Position numbers and translations under genes: made by a program. From the NCBI GenBank assembly GCA_038030265.1, contig CM075937.1, positions 47,534,198-47,598,197 on the forward strand: 64,000 nucleotides of DNA. Reading direction: 5' to 3'. Origin of the DNA: Corythucha ciliata (lineage: Eukaryota > Arthropoda > Insecta > Hemiptera > Tingidae). Positions 1 through 11,257 of this stretch are shown here, in pieces (the first letter of the stretch is position 1; each line of letters starts with the position of its first letter). The notes under the pieces are model-generated. The model was given only the letters and a program-made list of their open reading frames with translations. It did not search any database and had not been told where the DNA came from.

Positions 1-1150
1 AGCTCTTTCGCCTTCTTATTTCCGTTCTATTTACGTCATTTTGTTCAGTTAGAACGTTCAAATTGGTCCTTACAGTAGTGGTTTCTTACCGTTAGACAGT
101 CTGCGAGGCCATTCCCGTTATTTTGTCCTTAACGTTCATATTGGTCATTGAAATGACTGTCTTACAGGCAATCCCCGAGTGTTGTTAGTCAGTCCAGAAG
201 ACGTATTTACCCAGTTTCTTTAGGCTCGTACGCGGCTAAAATGCGCTCTGTCGCGTTTAAGAGGCCAGTCCACGGCTAACTTTTAGAAAAAAGGGCTCAT
301 TCGCGGCTAAAATTGAGAAAAAAAAGTGCTAATCCTCAATCTCTGTAGGCAGCAGGAGATGGAACTCAATGCCCCCGCGACCCCACGACCTGACCACCCA
401 TCAATGTTCTGTAGCAATCTTGCTGAATGTTAAATATTTTCAGGACCAATGAGAAACTTGTTATTCTTTTATTTCTTGTCCTGCTTCTTGTCTTCCGAAA
501 TCCGAGACCCCTAAGAGTCCGGATCCGGGATGTAACAGGAGGCTCTGTGACCCCGTCCCTCCCGTCCCCCCGACCGGAAAAGTCCGGATCCTCCGACCAC
601 AAAAGACACTGCTACAAATCGTTGTTTGACCCAGAAACTGTGACATTAAGTCCAGAAAAATTGGAAATTCTTCTCTAAAACTGTTCATTCAGTCTCAGAA
701 TCCAACTTTTTAGGGTTGAAAATTAATGATTTTGCTTGAAAAGACGGATAAAAAACCTCGAAACTAATTTTTTCAGTAGCCAAATGCACTAAATTGATAA
801 TCGCAAGGTCTAAATTCGTCAAATTAAGAAGTTCCTAACGGTTCAAACACGTAAAATCGGTTTTTGTTAACGCCAAACCGCGCGAATTTGACGTTTGGTA
901 GAGCCCAACCGTCACTTTTCAACTCCAGTTCAGACAGTCCGACCGTGAGTGGTTGTGGTTGCCGATGAAGCACGCGTGAATGTCACTTATTTCCTATTTT
1001 ATAGCGGCGAATTCTGGCAAAATTGGCAATTGCCTTCTAAAGAAATTTGCTACTTGATTCAGGGGAGCCGTGCTATTCAGCCCCGAAGATCGGGTATTTT
1101 CTAGGAGTGTATGCCCAAATAGTGCCTCAAACAGGCTCAAAACCACAACA
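1..1150. other. No gene; scattered repeat units
   Basis: I see no convincing coding sequence here. About 225-335 holds a few degenerate units of the 32-bp repeat family in forward orientation (GGCTAAAATTGAGAAAAA-type cores). The rest is unclassified AT-rich sequence. Confidence 0.6.
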
Positions 1151-3360
1151 AAGGCGCTCCATTCAGGTTAAAGCTCCATCCTCAGTAAAGCTTCAAACAT
1201 AGCGAAGCACCAGCCACGGCTGGCGAAAAACTCAAACCACAGCAAAACTCCAACCACAGCAAGACTGCAACCACAGCAAGCTCCAAGACCAGCAAGACTG
1301 CAACCACCGCTAGCTCCAACCACAGGAAGGCTCCAACCACAGCAAGGCTACAACCACAGCAAGTATTGACCACTGAAAAGCTCCAACCTTTGCGAGCTCC
1401 AACCACAGGAAGGCTCCAACCACAGCAAGGCTCCAACCACAGCAAGGTTCCAACCACAGCAAGGCTCCAACCACAACAAGCTTTCAACCACAGAGCGAGC
1501 TCCAACCACCACAAGCTCCAACCACATCCAGACTGCAACCACAGCCAGGCTCTAACGCCAGCAAAGCTCCAACCACAGCAAGCACCAACCACAGCAAGGC
1601 TCCAACCTCAGCAAAGCTCCAAGCACAGCAAAGGTTCAGCCACAGCCAAGCTCAAAGCACAGCAAAGCTCCAACCACAGTAGAGCTCCAACCACCGCAAG
1701 CTCCAACCACAGCCAGACTGCAACCACAGCAAGCTTCAACCACAGCAAGGCTCCAACCACAGTTAAGCTCCAACCACCGCGAGCTCTAACGCCAGCAAAG
1801 CTCCAACCACAGCAAGCACCAACCACAGCAAGCTCCAACCACAGTAGAGCTCCAACCACAGTAGAGCTCCAACCACAGCTAAGCTCCAACCACCGCAAGC
1901 TCCAACCACAGCCAGACTGCAACCACAGCAAGCTCCAACCACAGCAAGGCTCCAACCACAGTGAAGATCCAACCAACGCGAGCTCTAACGCCAGCAAAGC
2001 TCCAACCACAGCAAGCACCAACCACAGCAAGCTCCAACCACAGTAGAGCTCCAACCACAGTAGAGCTCCAACCACAGTAGAGCTCCAACCACAGCTAAGC
2101 TCCAACCACCGCAAGCTCCAACCACAGCCAGACTGCAACCACAGCAAGCTCCAACCACCGCAAGGCTTCAAACACAGTGAAGCTCCAACCAACGCGAGCT
2201 GTCACGCCAGCAAAGCTCCAACCACAGCAAGCACCAACCACAGCAAGCTCCAACCACAGTAGAGCTCCAACCACAGTAGTGCTCCAACCACAGTAGAGCT
2301 CCAACCACAGCTAAGCTCCAACTACCGCAAGCTCCAACCACAGCCAAACTGCAACCACAGCAGGCTCCAACCACAGTGAAGCTCCAACCAACGCGTGCTC
2401 TAACGCCAGCAAAGCTCCAACCACAGCAAGCACCAACCACAGCAAGGCTCCAACCACAGTGAAGATCCAACCAACGCGAGCTCTAACGCCAGCAAAGCTC
2501 CAACCACAGCAAGCACCAACCACAGTAGAGCTCCAACCACAGCAAGCACCAACCACAGCAAGCTCCAACCACAGTAGAGCTCGAACCACAGTAGAGCTCC
2601 AACCACAGTGAAGCTCCAACCACTGCGTGCTCTAACGCCAGCAAAGCTCCAACCACAGCAAGTACCAACCACGGCAAGCTCCAACCACAGTGAAGATCCA
2701 ACCAACGCGAGCTCTAACGCCAGCAAAGCTCCAACCACAGCAAGCTCTAACCACAGTAGAGCTCGAACCACAGTAGAGCTCCAACCACAGCCAGACTGCA
2801 ACCACAGCAAGGCTTCAACCACAGTGAAGCTCCAAACAACGCGAGCTCTCACGCCAGCAAAGCTCCAACCACAGCAAGCACCAACCACAGCAAGCTCCAA
2901 CGTCAGTAGAGCTCCAACCACAGTAGAGCTCCAACCACAGCTAAGCTCCAACCACCGCAAGCTCCAACCACAGCAAAGGGCCAACCCCTGCTAAGGGCGA
3001 ACCACTGCAAAGGGCCAACCAGTGCAAAGCTCCAGCTACAGTAAAGCTCTAACCACAGTGACCTCTGACCACAGTAAGCTTCAACTACAGTAAAGCCGAT
3101 ACACACATGCGGTACTTGCCAAGTAACTTGCCAAATATTCAATCAATTTCTAGCAATTGTCTACAAACCAACCAGCTGAGAATTTCAAAAATGTGTTGCT
3201 CGTTACTTGGCAAGTACCGCATGTGTGTATCCGGCTTAAGCTCCAATCACAGTAGAGCTCTAACAACAGCAAAGGGCCAACCACAGCAAAGCTCCAACTG
3301 CAGCAAAGGTCTAACCACAGCAAGCTCCAACCACAGCAAAAATTCAACCACAGTATGTAG
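1150..3360. repeat. 16-17 bp minisatellite with higher-order structure
   Basis: About 2.2 kb is built from variants of a 16-17 bp unit reading roughly GCTCCAACCACAGCAAG. Variant blocks recur in order: a block with CGAGCTCTAACGCCAGC appears near 1783, 1980, 2195, 2395, 2475, 2625, 2707 and 2845, so several units are duplicated together as a higher-order repeat of about 80-210 bp. Long open frames run through it on both strands (Ser/Asn/His/Gln-rich on plus, Trp/Leu/Cys/Gly-rich on minus). These follow from repeat periodicity, not genes. A MITE interrupts the array at 3093-3237. Confidence 0.95.
3093..3237. mobile_element. MITE, palindromic family 1, copy 1
   Basis: The sequence has terminal inverted repeats of about 34 bp (left AAGCCGATACACACATGCGG, right its complement with one extra base). 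It sits inside the minisatellite, which resumes on the right. Flanking TAA on both sides suggests a short target duplication. The interior matches, in inverted orientation, the element at 10854-10999, so both belong to one non-autonomous DNA transposon family. A 3-bp TAA duplication would fit PIF/Harbinger, but that class assignment is inference. Confidence 0.85.
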
Positions 3361-3816
3361 AGTTTTAACCAGGTGTGTGCCTTTTTCCCGCCCTGGCTGA
3401 ACGCATCTAGCTTTCAAGCTCCCCGGACTTTTATTTTATTTTTTTTAACTCTCGCTGAATTTCAGAAAAGCCCTGTTGCGGAAGGAATTCCATTTGGTTG
3501 GTTGGGTGGGTGGGTTCGAGAGAAGGATTGGAAACATTTCCAAAATGTCCACGATTGGCTTGTGAAAAAAGCAAGAAAGATGAGATTTGAACGATTTTTT
3601 CCACGAAATTCCTATGTATTTGTCAACTCTACGAGTATGCCAAAGTGGAAGCGCAGGGGGAGCTGCATCGCACCTTTAATTTTTCACCGTCTGAAATGTT
3701 TACGACTGGTTATCTGGTAAACCCTCTGCTAATTATTAATCGAAAAAATTCATATGGGCTTGAATAACTGTTAAAATTATTTCAATATTCACGCCCGTCT
3801 GCAACACGCGTACACT

Positions 3817-4737
3817 ATGGTCCACTTCCTGCTACTCGCGGCCGCCTTCGTCAACGTCGCGCTGGCCGCCACCCCTAAACAGTCGGTCGTCGCCATCATG
3901 AAGCGAAACGTCTTCGTCTGCGACGGTGGGCTACTGTCCGCTCAGCGTGTCATAACCAGTTGCAAGTGTATCACGGAGCAAAATCCAATGACGGGATTTC
4001 TAGTGGCGGCGCCCGCCGACGTGTTTCGAGTTGCCGCCGGTCTGAATGATTTGAATCGGATGAGTAGCGGTGACGAGAGAGATGTGGCGCGTGTGATTCC
4101 TCATGTAAATTGCAGGGCGGCGGATGTTCTCTTTGACTTTGACATTGGTTTGATGAACTTGAAGAGTCCGTTCAATTACGGCAATAACATTCAACCGTTG
4201 AGTCCACCACGATACAAGCGAACTTTCCGCCTTAAACATTATATCGCCTATTTGGGCATGAGAAATCATTCCCAGTGTCAAATAGCCGGCTACGGTCTCA
4301 CATCGTCCACCTCCAAACTTGTAACAACCGTCGACATCGTTCTTCTTTCATTCGACTATTGCACCATGAGCCTGTGCGGCGCCGGTTTCATATCAGTCTG
4401 TCCCCTGACGATATACGCGGCGAAACGACAGTGCGGCGAATTGAAAGGGAATTCGATGCTTTGTGTTAAAGAGGGCGGAGCACCCGTTCTGTGCAACGGT
4501 GCCATCGTCGGCGTTCTCAGTCAGGGCATTTCACCGTACACGTTGAAAGTGTCCGGGACGAATTGTTCGTCCAATAAGGACGAGATTCCTTTTATCGTGA
4601 CGCGATTGGATGCGTACGAACTTGAAGAATTGTTTATCGCTGAACCGAAGAGAAAAACATCGGTCGGAATTTGTTTGACGTCCTCCTCTGTGTTGACCGT
4701 TTTTTTTACGTTTTTGTATTTTTGTACTCAAATTTAA
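3817..4737 (+). CDS. Catalytically inactive trypsin-like serine protease homologue, secreted or membrane-tethered
   Basis: A single uninterrupted frame of 306 residues. Residues 1-17 form a signal peptide (MVHFLLLAAAFVNVALA). The S1/trypsin fold follows: C35 and VITSCKC (residues 45-51) align with the disulphide flanking the catalytic His, but Lys50 replaces the His. DFDIGLMNL near residue 109 keeps the catalytic Asp. CVKEGGAP (216-223) aligns with CxGDSGGP, so the Asp before Ser becomes Glu and the catalytic Ser becomes Gly. The product should therefore bind, not cleave, as arthropod serine-protease homologues do as cofactors or decoys. The last 25 or so residues are hydrophobic, suggesting a membrane tail or GPI signal. 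The ATG at 3817 is the first before the signal peptide. Partners are unknown, and no neighbouring gene helps assign a role. Confidence 0.85.
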   Translation: MVHFLLLAAAFVNVALAATPKQSVVAIMKRNVFVCDGGLLSAQRVITSCKCITEQNPMTGFLVAAPADVFRVAAGLNDLNRMSSGDERDVARVIPHVNCRAADVLFDFDIGLMNLKSPFNYGNNIQPLSPPRYKRTFRLKHYIAYLGMRNHSQCQIAGYGLTSSTSKLVTTVDIVLLSFDYCTMSLCGAGFISVCPLTIYAAKRQCGELKGNSMLCVKEGGAPVLCNGAIVGVLSQGISPYTLKVSGTNCSSNKDEIPFIVTRLDAYELEELFIAEPKRKTSVGICLTSSSVLTVFFTFLYFCTQI

Positions 4738-7143
4738 AGCGAAATAATTGGACAGTTGTTGCTCATTTTGATCACGCAAAGCAATAGAGGAGCCGCGTAC
4801 GTCACCAAATTATAATTTTGGCCTTTCCGTCAGAAGAGATGGCTACGCTTTATTAAAGCACAATGGCTACAGCGAATAACACGAAAGCCACCAACGGGGG
4901 GGCAACCGGAAAATGGTGTGATTATCCCTCTCAATTTGAATTTTACTCTTTAACTAAGCCAACTCATCCTCCCACCCACCCACATCAATTAGCTTTTACC
5001 ACTTAATTAAAAGATTTTACTTCTGTTTCTGTCGATGCGAACGACCAGGAGAAAAACGCTCGAAATTTACTGGCGGTGGCAGTTTGGGAATAGGGAACAA
5101 AGCTTGTTAGTTTCAGACGTTGTTAACAAAATAAAGAGAAAATTGAAGGCGGTGAAATTGTGAGAAGCGGGTTGGGGGGGGCGGTAGTAGAGCAATTAAC
5201 TGGAAAATTCGAATCGTCTCTTTTACCCTCCCCCCCCTCAACACGATCCCAATCCTCAATCCTTTCAATTAGCTCTTGTTCTTATACGTGGGAGCGACGA
5301 GGGGTCGTTGATCATTGGGTTGGACAAGAGAGGGTGGTGGTGGTGGGGGACACCAAGAATCATTTTCTATACGACTCTGAATCGTCGTGGGTTCTTTTGT
5401 CTTTGGGCACAACCTTTCTCCGGGAAAGATTAAAATTATGGCGTTGGAAGTCGTTAAGGGTGTACGACTGAGGGGGTTTCGGGGACACTTAGAATTGAAG
5501 GAAAAATACAGTCCATGATGAAGTGGTGGTGATAATGTAAGGGGGTGGGGGCCACAGAGTCAAATTTATCTTCCAGATACAAAAAAAAATGAAAAAAATG
5601 TAAGTATATGGTGCTGTGATTGTCACGGCAAAAGGGCCCTCGATGATAAATGAAAGCAACGCAATAAAAAAGGGAAATCCTTCCTTGTCACTCTCACTCC
5701 GCCCCCCCCCCCACAATTTCCAACCGCAATTCCATCATTATTTTAAGTTCGCGCCTACACTGTTTTCCCATCCTTTTTTGCTACAAATTCTAGGGTGAGG
5801 GAGACAGAGACAAGAAATTCAAAAGCTAATTTTGAAGCTCGAAATTTTCAAAAAGGATGTTGCTAAAAAGGCTGGTGGAAGGGGGGGTGGGGGGACAGAA
5901 TATCTTACAAAATGAGGTTGCATATTTTAAACATTATGCATATTTATGAAGTGGGAGAGATGAGTTTCTACCACCACTCTTCACCACCCCCCAACCCTTT
6001 CTGGTGATCCATATCCCATATAATAACCGTCTCTTGGCTAAAGATAAATGACGAATAAAATTAGAGCACCTTTAATAGAGGTCTCTTTGTGAAGAGGTGT
6101 GGGTTGGCGGGCGGGATAGTGAAAGGGGGGGGGAGTCTTGTTTGAAACTAATCATGTTCGTGCCTAATGGTGCCCTAAAACTATGGGGACTCCCAGGTTC
6201 ACTATGTAGACAGTATAGTCAAATAGTTGGTGGGGAGGGGCGCGTTTGGTGGTAATTATTGTGGCTATTTCACGGCTAAAATCGTGAAAAAGCTCTAAAT
6301 TAAGCCCAAAATCCGAAATATTCGGAGGACTGGTGGGGGGGGGGGTCTTTGATGGCGCTTAATTCATCGCCGAACACTATTATTTCAGGCACAACATATT
6401 GCTGACTCCTAAAAATAACTGGCATCCCAGGGTGTGTTTTGTTTTTCTTGCATACATCAAAAATGTGGTGATTGACGTACAGTCCAGACATGTTCTTTTT
6501 ACCCTTGCTTCTTCAATTATCCCAGTAATCTGCCAGTTTGGCAATAGAACTGGTACTTTTTCTCATCAGATCTGGCTCCCCTCCCCCAGCATCGCCCGAT
6601 CCGCATCTGGCCGCATGCAAATGGCAAACGTTAACCACGAGTTGGCGTTTCCCACAATTTTATGACCGAGAATCGTGATTTTCCAAGTTTTTAACTGCGA
6701 GTTAGCGCACATTTTCCACTCCATTTTCGCGAATTATCGTGTTTATTTTTACCCACCAACGAGTTCTTCTCAGAAGTTGAGAATCAGTGATTTTTCTCAC
6801 TTTCAGCCGCAAATACAGGCAGTTAGCGCATTTCATTTAAAAAAATGCACTATTCTCGCCCAGATGGTCGCACAAATAGGTCATGATACATTTTTCACGT
6901 TTCACAGGGTTGCCACAGACCGGGAAGACCGGGAAAAGTCAGGGAATTTCTTGATTTTGACACAAAAGTCATGGAATAATGAGTGGACAGCTTCTTTATC
7001 GTAGACTTCCTCGTATTTGGGGGGTTAAACGTAAAAAAAAATTTTAAAAAATTGAACTAATGCCTAGTGCGAGCTCTTCTGAGTCTTCTTCTCGTCATCA
7101 GTGTTCGACGGTCTCTTTCGTTCTCGATTTTTTTAGTTGTACC
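4738..7143. other. Intergenic, low complexity, no gene
   Basis: The 3' flank of the protease homologue has ATTAAA near 4851 and AATAAA near 5133 as possible polyadenylation signals. From 5150 to 6260 there are G-runs, C-runs and TG-rich stretches; short frames here look random. About 6690-6850 has reverse-orientation units of the degenerate 32-bp repeat. Near 6909 the sequence GGTTGCCACAGACCGGG resembles a dispersed repeat seen in many invertebrates; TTGGCAACCCTGGTAATT near 22822 looks like the opposite end of a similar repeat. Confidence 0.55.
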
Positions 7144-7210
7144 CAGTGGCGGCGGAAGTCAGCCGGCATTGGGGGAGCAAGACTCTGAGTAGTTCAGATT
7201 TACCCCGCCC
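7144..7210 (+). repeat. Transposon-end repeat CAGTGGCGGCGGAAGTCAG, left end
   Basis: CAGTGGCGGCGGAAGTCAG followed by a GGAGCAAGA block and a TTCAGATTTACCCCGCCC tail matches, in reverse complement, the sequence ending at 54596. This marks one terminus of a dispersed DNA transposon family. I see no partner terminus for this copy nearby. Confidence 0.6.
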
Positions 7211-7379
7211 CCCTCCCCATGAGAAAATACCATTTTGCGTATCAATCATGCCAAAAATACAATTCTTGAAGCAAAAATTCCAAACCCTTCACCAAATTTA
7301 CGCCTCTTCGTGAAATTCTCTTGTTTTTCTGGGTTAATTTTCCTGGAAAATTTGAGTCCTAAAAACACAGGTTTACTAG

Positions 7380-7428
7380 ATGTCGAGGTTTGTGGGTATC
7401 GTTTCCCAGCTCAGAAGGCCTCGACTCA
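7380..7428 (-). repeat. Truncated 3' LTR fragment of gypsy remnant
   Basis: About 49 bp starting TGTCGAGGTTTGTGGG are repeated almost exactly at 8939-8987. The two copies flank gypsy gag and pol sequence, as expected for LTR ends of a minus-strand element. This copy is cut short and runs directly into reverse-transcriptase sequence, so a deletion removed most of pol and the remainder of the LTR. Confidence 0.7.
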
Positions 7429-8250
7429 AAATATACCAAAAGATACCACGTGAAGTGGACTGGCCCAAGGGCTTTTTAACGGTCTACAGATGCCTTCCTC
7501 CATCATTTTGGCGAATTCTTCCATGGTTTCCCGATATTTTTCGGGTGGCAGTCGGCGTGCTTTGCATGAGACTGGTGGCCCAGTTGTCTCCATGTAGTGC
7601 TTTATCTCGATGTTGGAGTGGAGCTTTCCGTGGTGTTGGCCGTAGTATATTCGGAAATTTTTGAAGTATGTGGCTGTAAGCGGCTCCTGCTGGAATCGCC
7701 GTGACTTGTGTCCACGGTTCAATTGACGCATTTCCTCGTATTTCCCAAAGAGTTATTTGGTCGATCAGCCTTTCCCTCGTGAGGTCAACGGCTAGATTGT
7801 GAGTTTTGAGAAAGTCGGCTCCGAGTATCGGGTGGGATACGTTGGCCAGCACGAAATCCCATTTGAAGGGTCGACGGAATCCAAGATCGAGAGAGCGGTG
7901 CTCTGTGCCAAAAGTAGAGATCGTCGTGCCGTTTTGCAAGGCAAGACCGAGATGGCCGCGCCTGTGTCCACAAGGAACTTCTCCCGGGTCTGTTTGTCGT
8001 AGACGAAGAGACGGGGAGATTCGGTTACGGCGACGGGTCCCGTCGTTTCCACCGCCGTCGTTAGTTTCCCGAAATGGGGTTCTCATTTCTGGTGCGCCAG
8101 CTGCATGGTTGGGCGCATTTCCTTGCCTTCTCTTTGAACTTCCGATGAAAGAAACACAAGTCCGATCGGGATTTGCTGCGCGATCTGCGGTCATTGGCTC
8201 GGTTGTTGTCGGGGCGGCGATTTCTTGAGCGGCTTCGCCCATGTCGCTCA
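7429..8250 (-). pseudogene. Gypsy protease and start of reverse transcriptase, broken
   Basis: In one minus frame the sequence encodes an aspartic protease core (FLVDTGAAISVLP, about 7920-8000) of Ty3/gypsy retrotransposons. A second frame gives the start of reverse transcriptase, including the typical ARRLPPEKY and PWASPLHVV segments (about 7440-7560). A third encodes PILGADFL, which belongs to the protease C-terminal part. The pieces sit in different frames, so there are frameshifts. The catalytic palm, RNase H and integrase are absent; the sequence ends at the truncated LTR. It cannot make an active pol. Confidence 0.8.
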
Positions 8251-8336
8251 AAGTCGGATCGTAACTTTTGTAGCTCTGCTATGATGTACTCCAGGTTTTG
8301 TGATTGGCCACGATCGACCGAGGTGACTGAGGAGTC

Positions 8337-8924
8337 TTAAGTGTGTCGAGCTCCATCGATGTCGAGTATACGATCCGCTGCCTGCGCCATTTTGTCCAGG
8401 GGTTGCTCTAGAACGGCTAAGACGTTCCGTACTCGTGTCGGTAGAGCACGTAGCCATACGGTTTTGAGAACTTCTTCGGAGAGTGCTTGATTGGCCGTGG
8501 CTCTCATGTTGCGAAGGAGTTGTGTCGGAGTATTATCGCCAAGAGTTGTTTCTTCCAAAAGTCTTAAAACTCTTTTTTCTTGACTTTGGCTGTAGGTTAG
8601 TCGCACCTTCTGCGCCGTGTAGGGAGTTTCTCCGGGGTCTCGAGCCAGGTCCGCAGTTGGCTGACCACTAGATTGAATTTGTGGCCTTGGGAGACGATTC
8701 GATTTGCGGTGAACATGGCTTCTATTTACAGAAACCATAGCGCCGGGTCCTCTTCCCAGAAGAGTGGTAGTCGAATGGGCAGATTGAGGACTGAGGCGAC
8801 TGAAATTTCTTGGGGCGCTTGCCCTTGAGGGTTGTCTTTGCAGCAGTGCAGGCTGGGGTGGTTCATCGTCTCGTCCCAGGACCATTTTGACTGTTCTCTT
8901 TGTTGTCACGCCGGGATTGATCAC
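8337..8924 (-). pseudogene. Gypsy gag-like ORF, degraded
   Basis: The minus frame encodes 195 residues. The C-terminal half (TPTQLLRNMRATA, VWLRALPTRVRNVLAVLEQ, LDKMAQAADRILD) follows the gag capsid pattern common in Ty3/gypsy elements of arthropods. The N-terminal part is low complexity and may be out of frame. Just upstream on the minus strand, TGGTGACCCCGACGTG next to the LTR end (about 8918-8936) looks like a tRNA primer-binding site. Confidence 0.7.
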
Positions 8925-8938
8925 GTCGGGGTCACCAC

Positions 8939-9204
8939 TTGTCGAGGTTTGTGGGTATCGTTTCCCAGCTCAGAAGGCCTCGACTAAAAAAGACGGGTCC
9001 ACCGGGAGAGGTAGGAAGACTAGTGGACCGGGATCAGCCGAATCACACTAGTTCCGGGAGAACGGGTAATAGGTTCGGAATGGTCGAGGAGTACCGGAGG
9101 GAAGAGATCAAGCTTCCACTCCGGGTTCTAGGACGGGTGTGAGAATGAAGGGATCAGCCTTCACTCTCGGACAGGTAGGTTTGTAAGCACCGAGCGGGAT
9201 CAGC
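8939..9204 (-). repeat. 5' LTR-like sequence of gypsy remnant
   Basis: It begins TGTCGAGGTTTG, the same terminus as the fragment at 7380, and lies directly next to the primer-binding-like sequence. It continues until the hAT element at 9205 and probably resumes at 10208. I cannot define its outer end. Confidence 0.55.
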
Positions 9205-10207
9205 TAGGGGTGTGACGGTATCTGTGGAGCTGTTACGAGTACCGGTACAGAGGGCGTACCGGTATGGAACAGTTCCAAATTATATTTCTTGTTGGTCCAC
9301 TGGAACAGTTTGAAGCTAGTGGGTGGTGGGTGGATCGACAAGAGGACCGAGTACGAGTACCGAAAACAGCCGATACCGAGATGCGAGAGGAGACTGGAAC
9401 TGGAACAGTTTGAAACTAGAATAGTGGGGAGTCACTGTTCCAAGCGAAATATCAGTGAGGTGGTGGGTGGTTTTTTTTTCGTTCGCTACCACTGTCTATT
9501 GTTTTTTGGTTGGAAAGAGGATTCCTCTCTTATTGTTCAAAAGTACCATCTCTAATTACTTAACAAAACAGTTTTTATTCATATCATACAAATAAATCCA
9601 GTGTCACAGAGAACACCTGCTCGGGCGAGTTCCTCAATTGTATTTTACTCAATCAAATTCAGGAAGCAGTAAACGTAATTAACGTAAAAGTAAATTAAAG
9701 AAAATTCTCCCAGCTAGCTCTTGTATCATAAAATCATCGTTTCTTTTCGAAAAGTCCCCGACGTTATAAAATACTTCCTTTCCTTACGGGAACAAGGAAG
9801 AAATATGAAAATTGGACGTACAAATACTTAATGAAAACAATGAAAGAAATACCGACTGTTTTAGGTACCTATTAATATTTCCGAGAAATCAGTATTAAAC
9901 TGTCAGGTTCATGACAGTCGAGAGGATTGAGTTCAAGCAGTATTTATTTTTTCAGTGGGACCGGGGCTGGAACGAATAAGGATTTGCGTGAATAGTGGAG
10001 CTATTCCAATTGTAACTGGAACTGGACCGACAAGAAGACCGAGAACGAGGACGGTTAGGCGTCGATACCGAAAACTCGTGAAGGCAAGAGGAAAGCGAGA
10101 CTGGTACTGGAACAGTTGGACCTGGACCGATAAGATGTAACTGTTCCAAGTCTGGAACTGGAACAGTTGGAGCTGTTCCTAATAAAAGGCGTACCGTCAC
10201 ACCCCTA
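9205..10207. mobile_element. Non-autonomous hAT element, 1,003 bp
   Basis: Perfect 16-bp terminal inverted repeats (TAGGGGTGTGACGGTA and its complement) bound the element. The flanking 8-mers are GGATCAGC (9197-9204) and GGATCATC (10208-10215), an 8-bp target duplication with one mismatch. TAGGGG ends and 8-bp duplications are the hAT signature. The interior contains repeated GGAACTGGAACAGTT and GACCGA-type motifs near both ends and no transposase frame, so it depends on a transposase supplied elsewhere. Confidence 0.88.
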
Positions 10208-10853
10208 GGATCATCCAATCAGGTGCTGTGAAAAGGTGGAAGAAAGGAAGTACCGGGGAGATCAGTCCACCGAGTTACAAGGGCAAATGGAAGAAAGAAG
10301 CGAGACGTTTTCGGGGAAAAAGTCTGATTTATTTGAAATCTGAATTCTGATAAATAATTCTGAAATCTGATAAATACATACCATAAAATTACAGAATCGT
10401 ACCGTCTAGCACTTGACCCACCAGTTATGTGTTCGTGTTTGTAATTTCCAACTCGTGACGGGAGAACAGATGAAACTTCAGACAATACCGGATGAAGGAA
10501 ATAAAACCCTTGTCTTTCCACAGTACAACTCTGATTTTGCATTCGAATGGAGAACTTCACACTTTATTTTCAGTTCAGACAATATTTTCCCCTAAGCCCT
10601 ATGAATTCGTGATTTAGTCCACCGTAACTGACGTGCATGGCACTACCCCCTCCCACCTTAAGATTCTATTGTCTCACCTGTATTGAAAATTGTTGATGAT
10701 TTTTGTAGCAAAATGCAAAAGTGGGAATTTTGGGTAGAAGTGAAAGGCCTGCAGCTCATTGACACTTCAGCGTGTCATGACCCATCGCGACCACCATCAC
10801 GACGAAACCAATACCTAGTGCATTTTCAAAATGAAATGCACTAAAATCGTTAA
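10208..10853. other. No gene; probable LTR remainder then unique sequence
   Basis: The sequence after the hAT element shares its GGGATCA-type composition and may continue the gypsy LTR up to roughly 10600. No coding frame is convincing. Confidence 0.4.
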
Positions 10854-10999
10854 AGTCAGCTCCACACATGTTGTATTCGCCAAAAATATCGAGCAAAATA
10901 TTTGTCAATTTTCAGTTGGTCGGTTTTCTAAGCATGCTAGAAATTGATTAATATTTTGCGATGCGTTATTTGGCAAACACCGCACGTGTGGAGCCGGCT
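10854..10999. mobile_element. MITE, palindromic family 1, copy 2
   Basis: Inverted ends read AGTCAGCTCCACACATG on the left and CGTGTGGAGCCGGCT on the right. The interior, read in reverse, matches the copy at 3093-3237 (ATCAATTTCTAGCA followed by ACCAACTGA-like sequence). Both copies are about 145 bp. The ends here have diverged more, suggesting an older insertion. Confidence 0.75.
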
Positions 11000-11208
11000 T
11001 TTAATTGAATAAATACAGCAATTAATATAGGTAAGATACCTGATGCCTCCATGTGTTTTTTCGTGCCGTTTAAGATTGCCTATTCTGGAAAAAAAATTTA
11101 CCGCACGAGCAACCGAACAACGAACTCTGACTCTCCATCATGCAGCGAACAACGGAATAATCTAAGCCCGTAGGTTGAAAATTCATTCTACGTGCCCTGT
11201 CCGTCTTC

Positions 11209-11254
<46 letters not shown>
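11209..11254. repeat. Poly(A) homopolymer, about 45 bp
   Basis: An uninterrupted run of about 45 A. It could be the tail of a retroposed sequence or a slippage tract; the upstream sequence shows no recognisable SINE or LINE. Confidence 0.9.

Positions 11255-11257
<3 letters not shown>

Noticed and set aside
1182..2994. Long Trp/Cys/Gly-rich and Ser/Asn/Gln-rich open frames
   Set aside because: They come from a 16-17 bp tandem repeat and occur in several frames on both strands; no start context, domain or conservation supports translation.
3373..3720. 115-residue plus-strand frame after the minisatellite
   Set aside because: No signal peptide, domain or repeat relationship; starts inside the minisatellite flank and looks like a chance frame.
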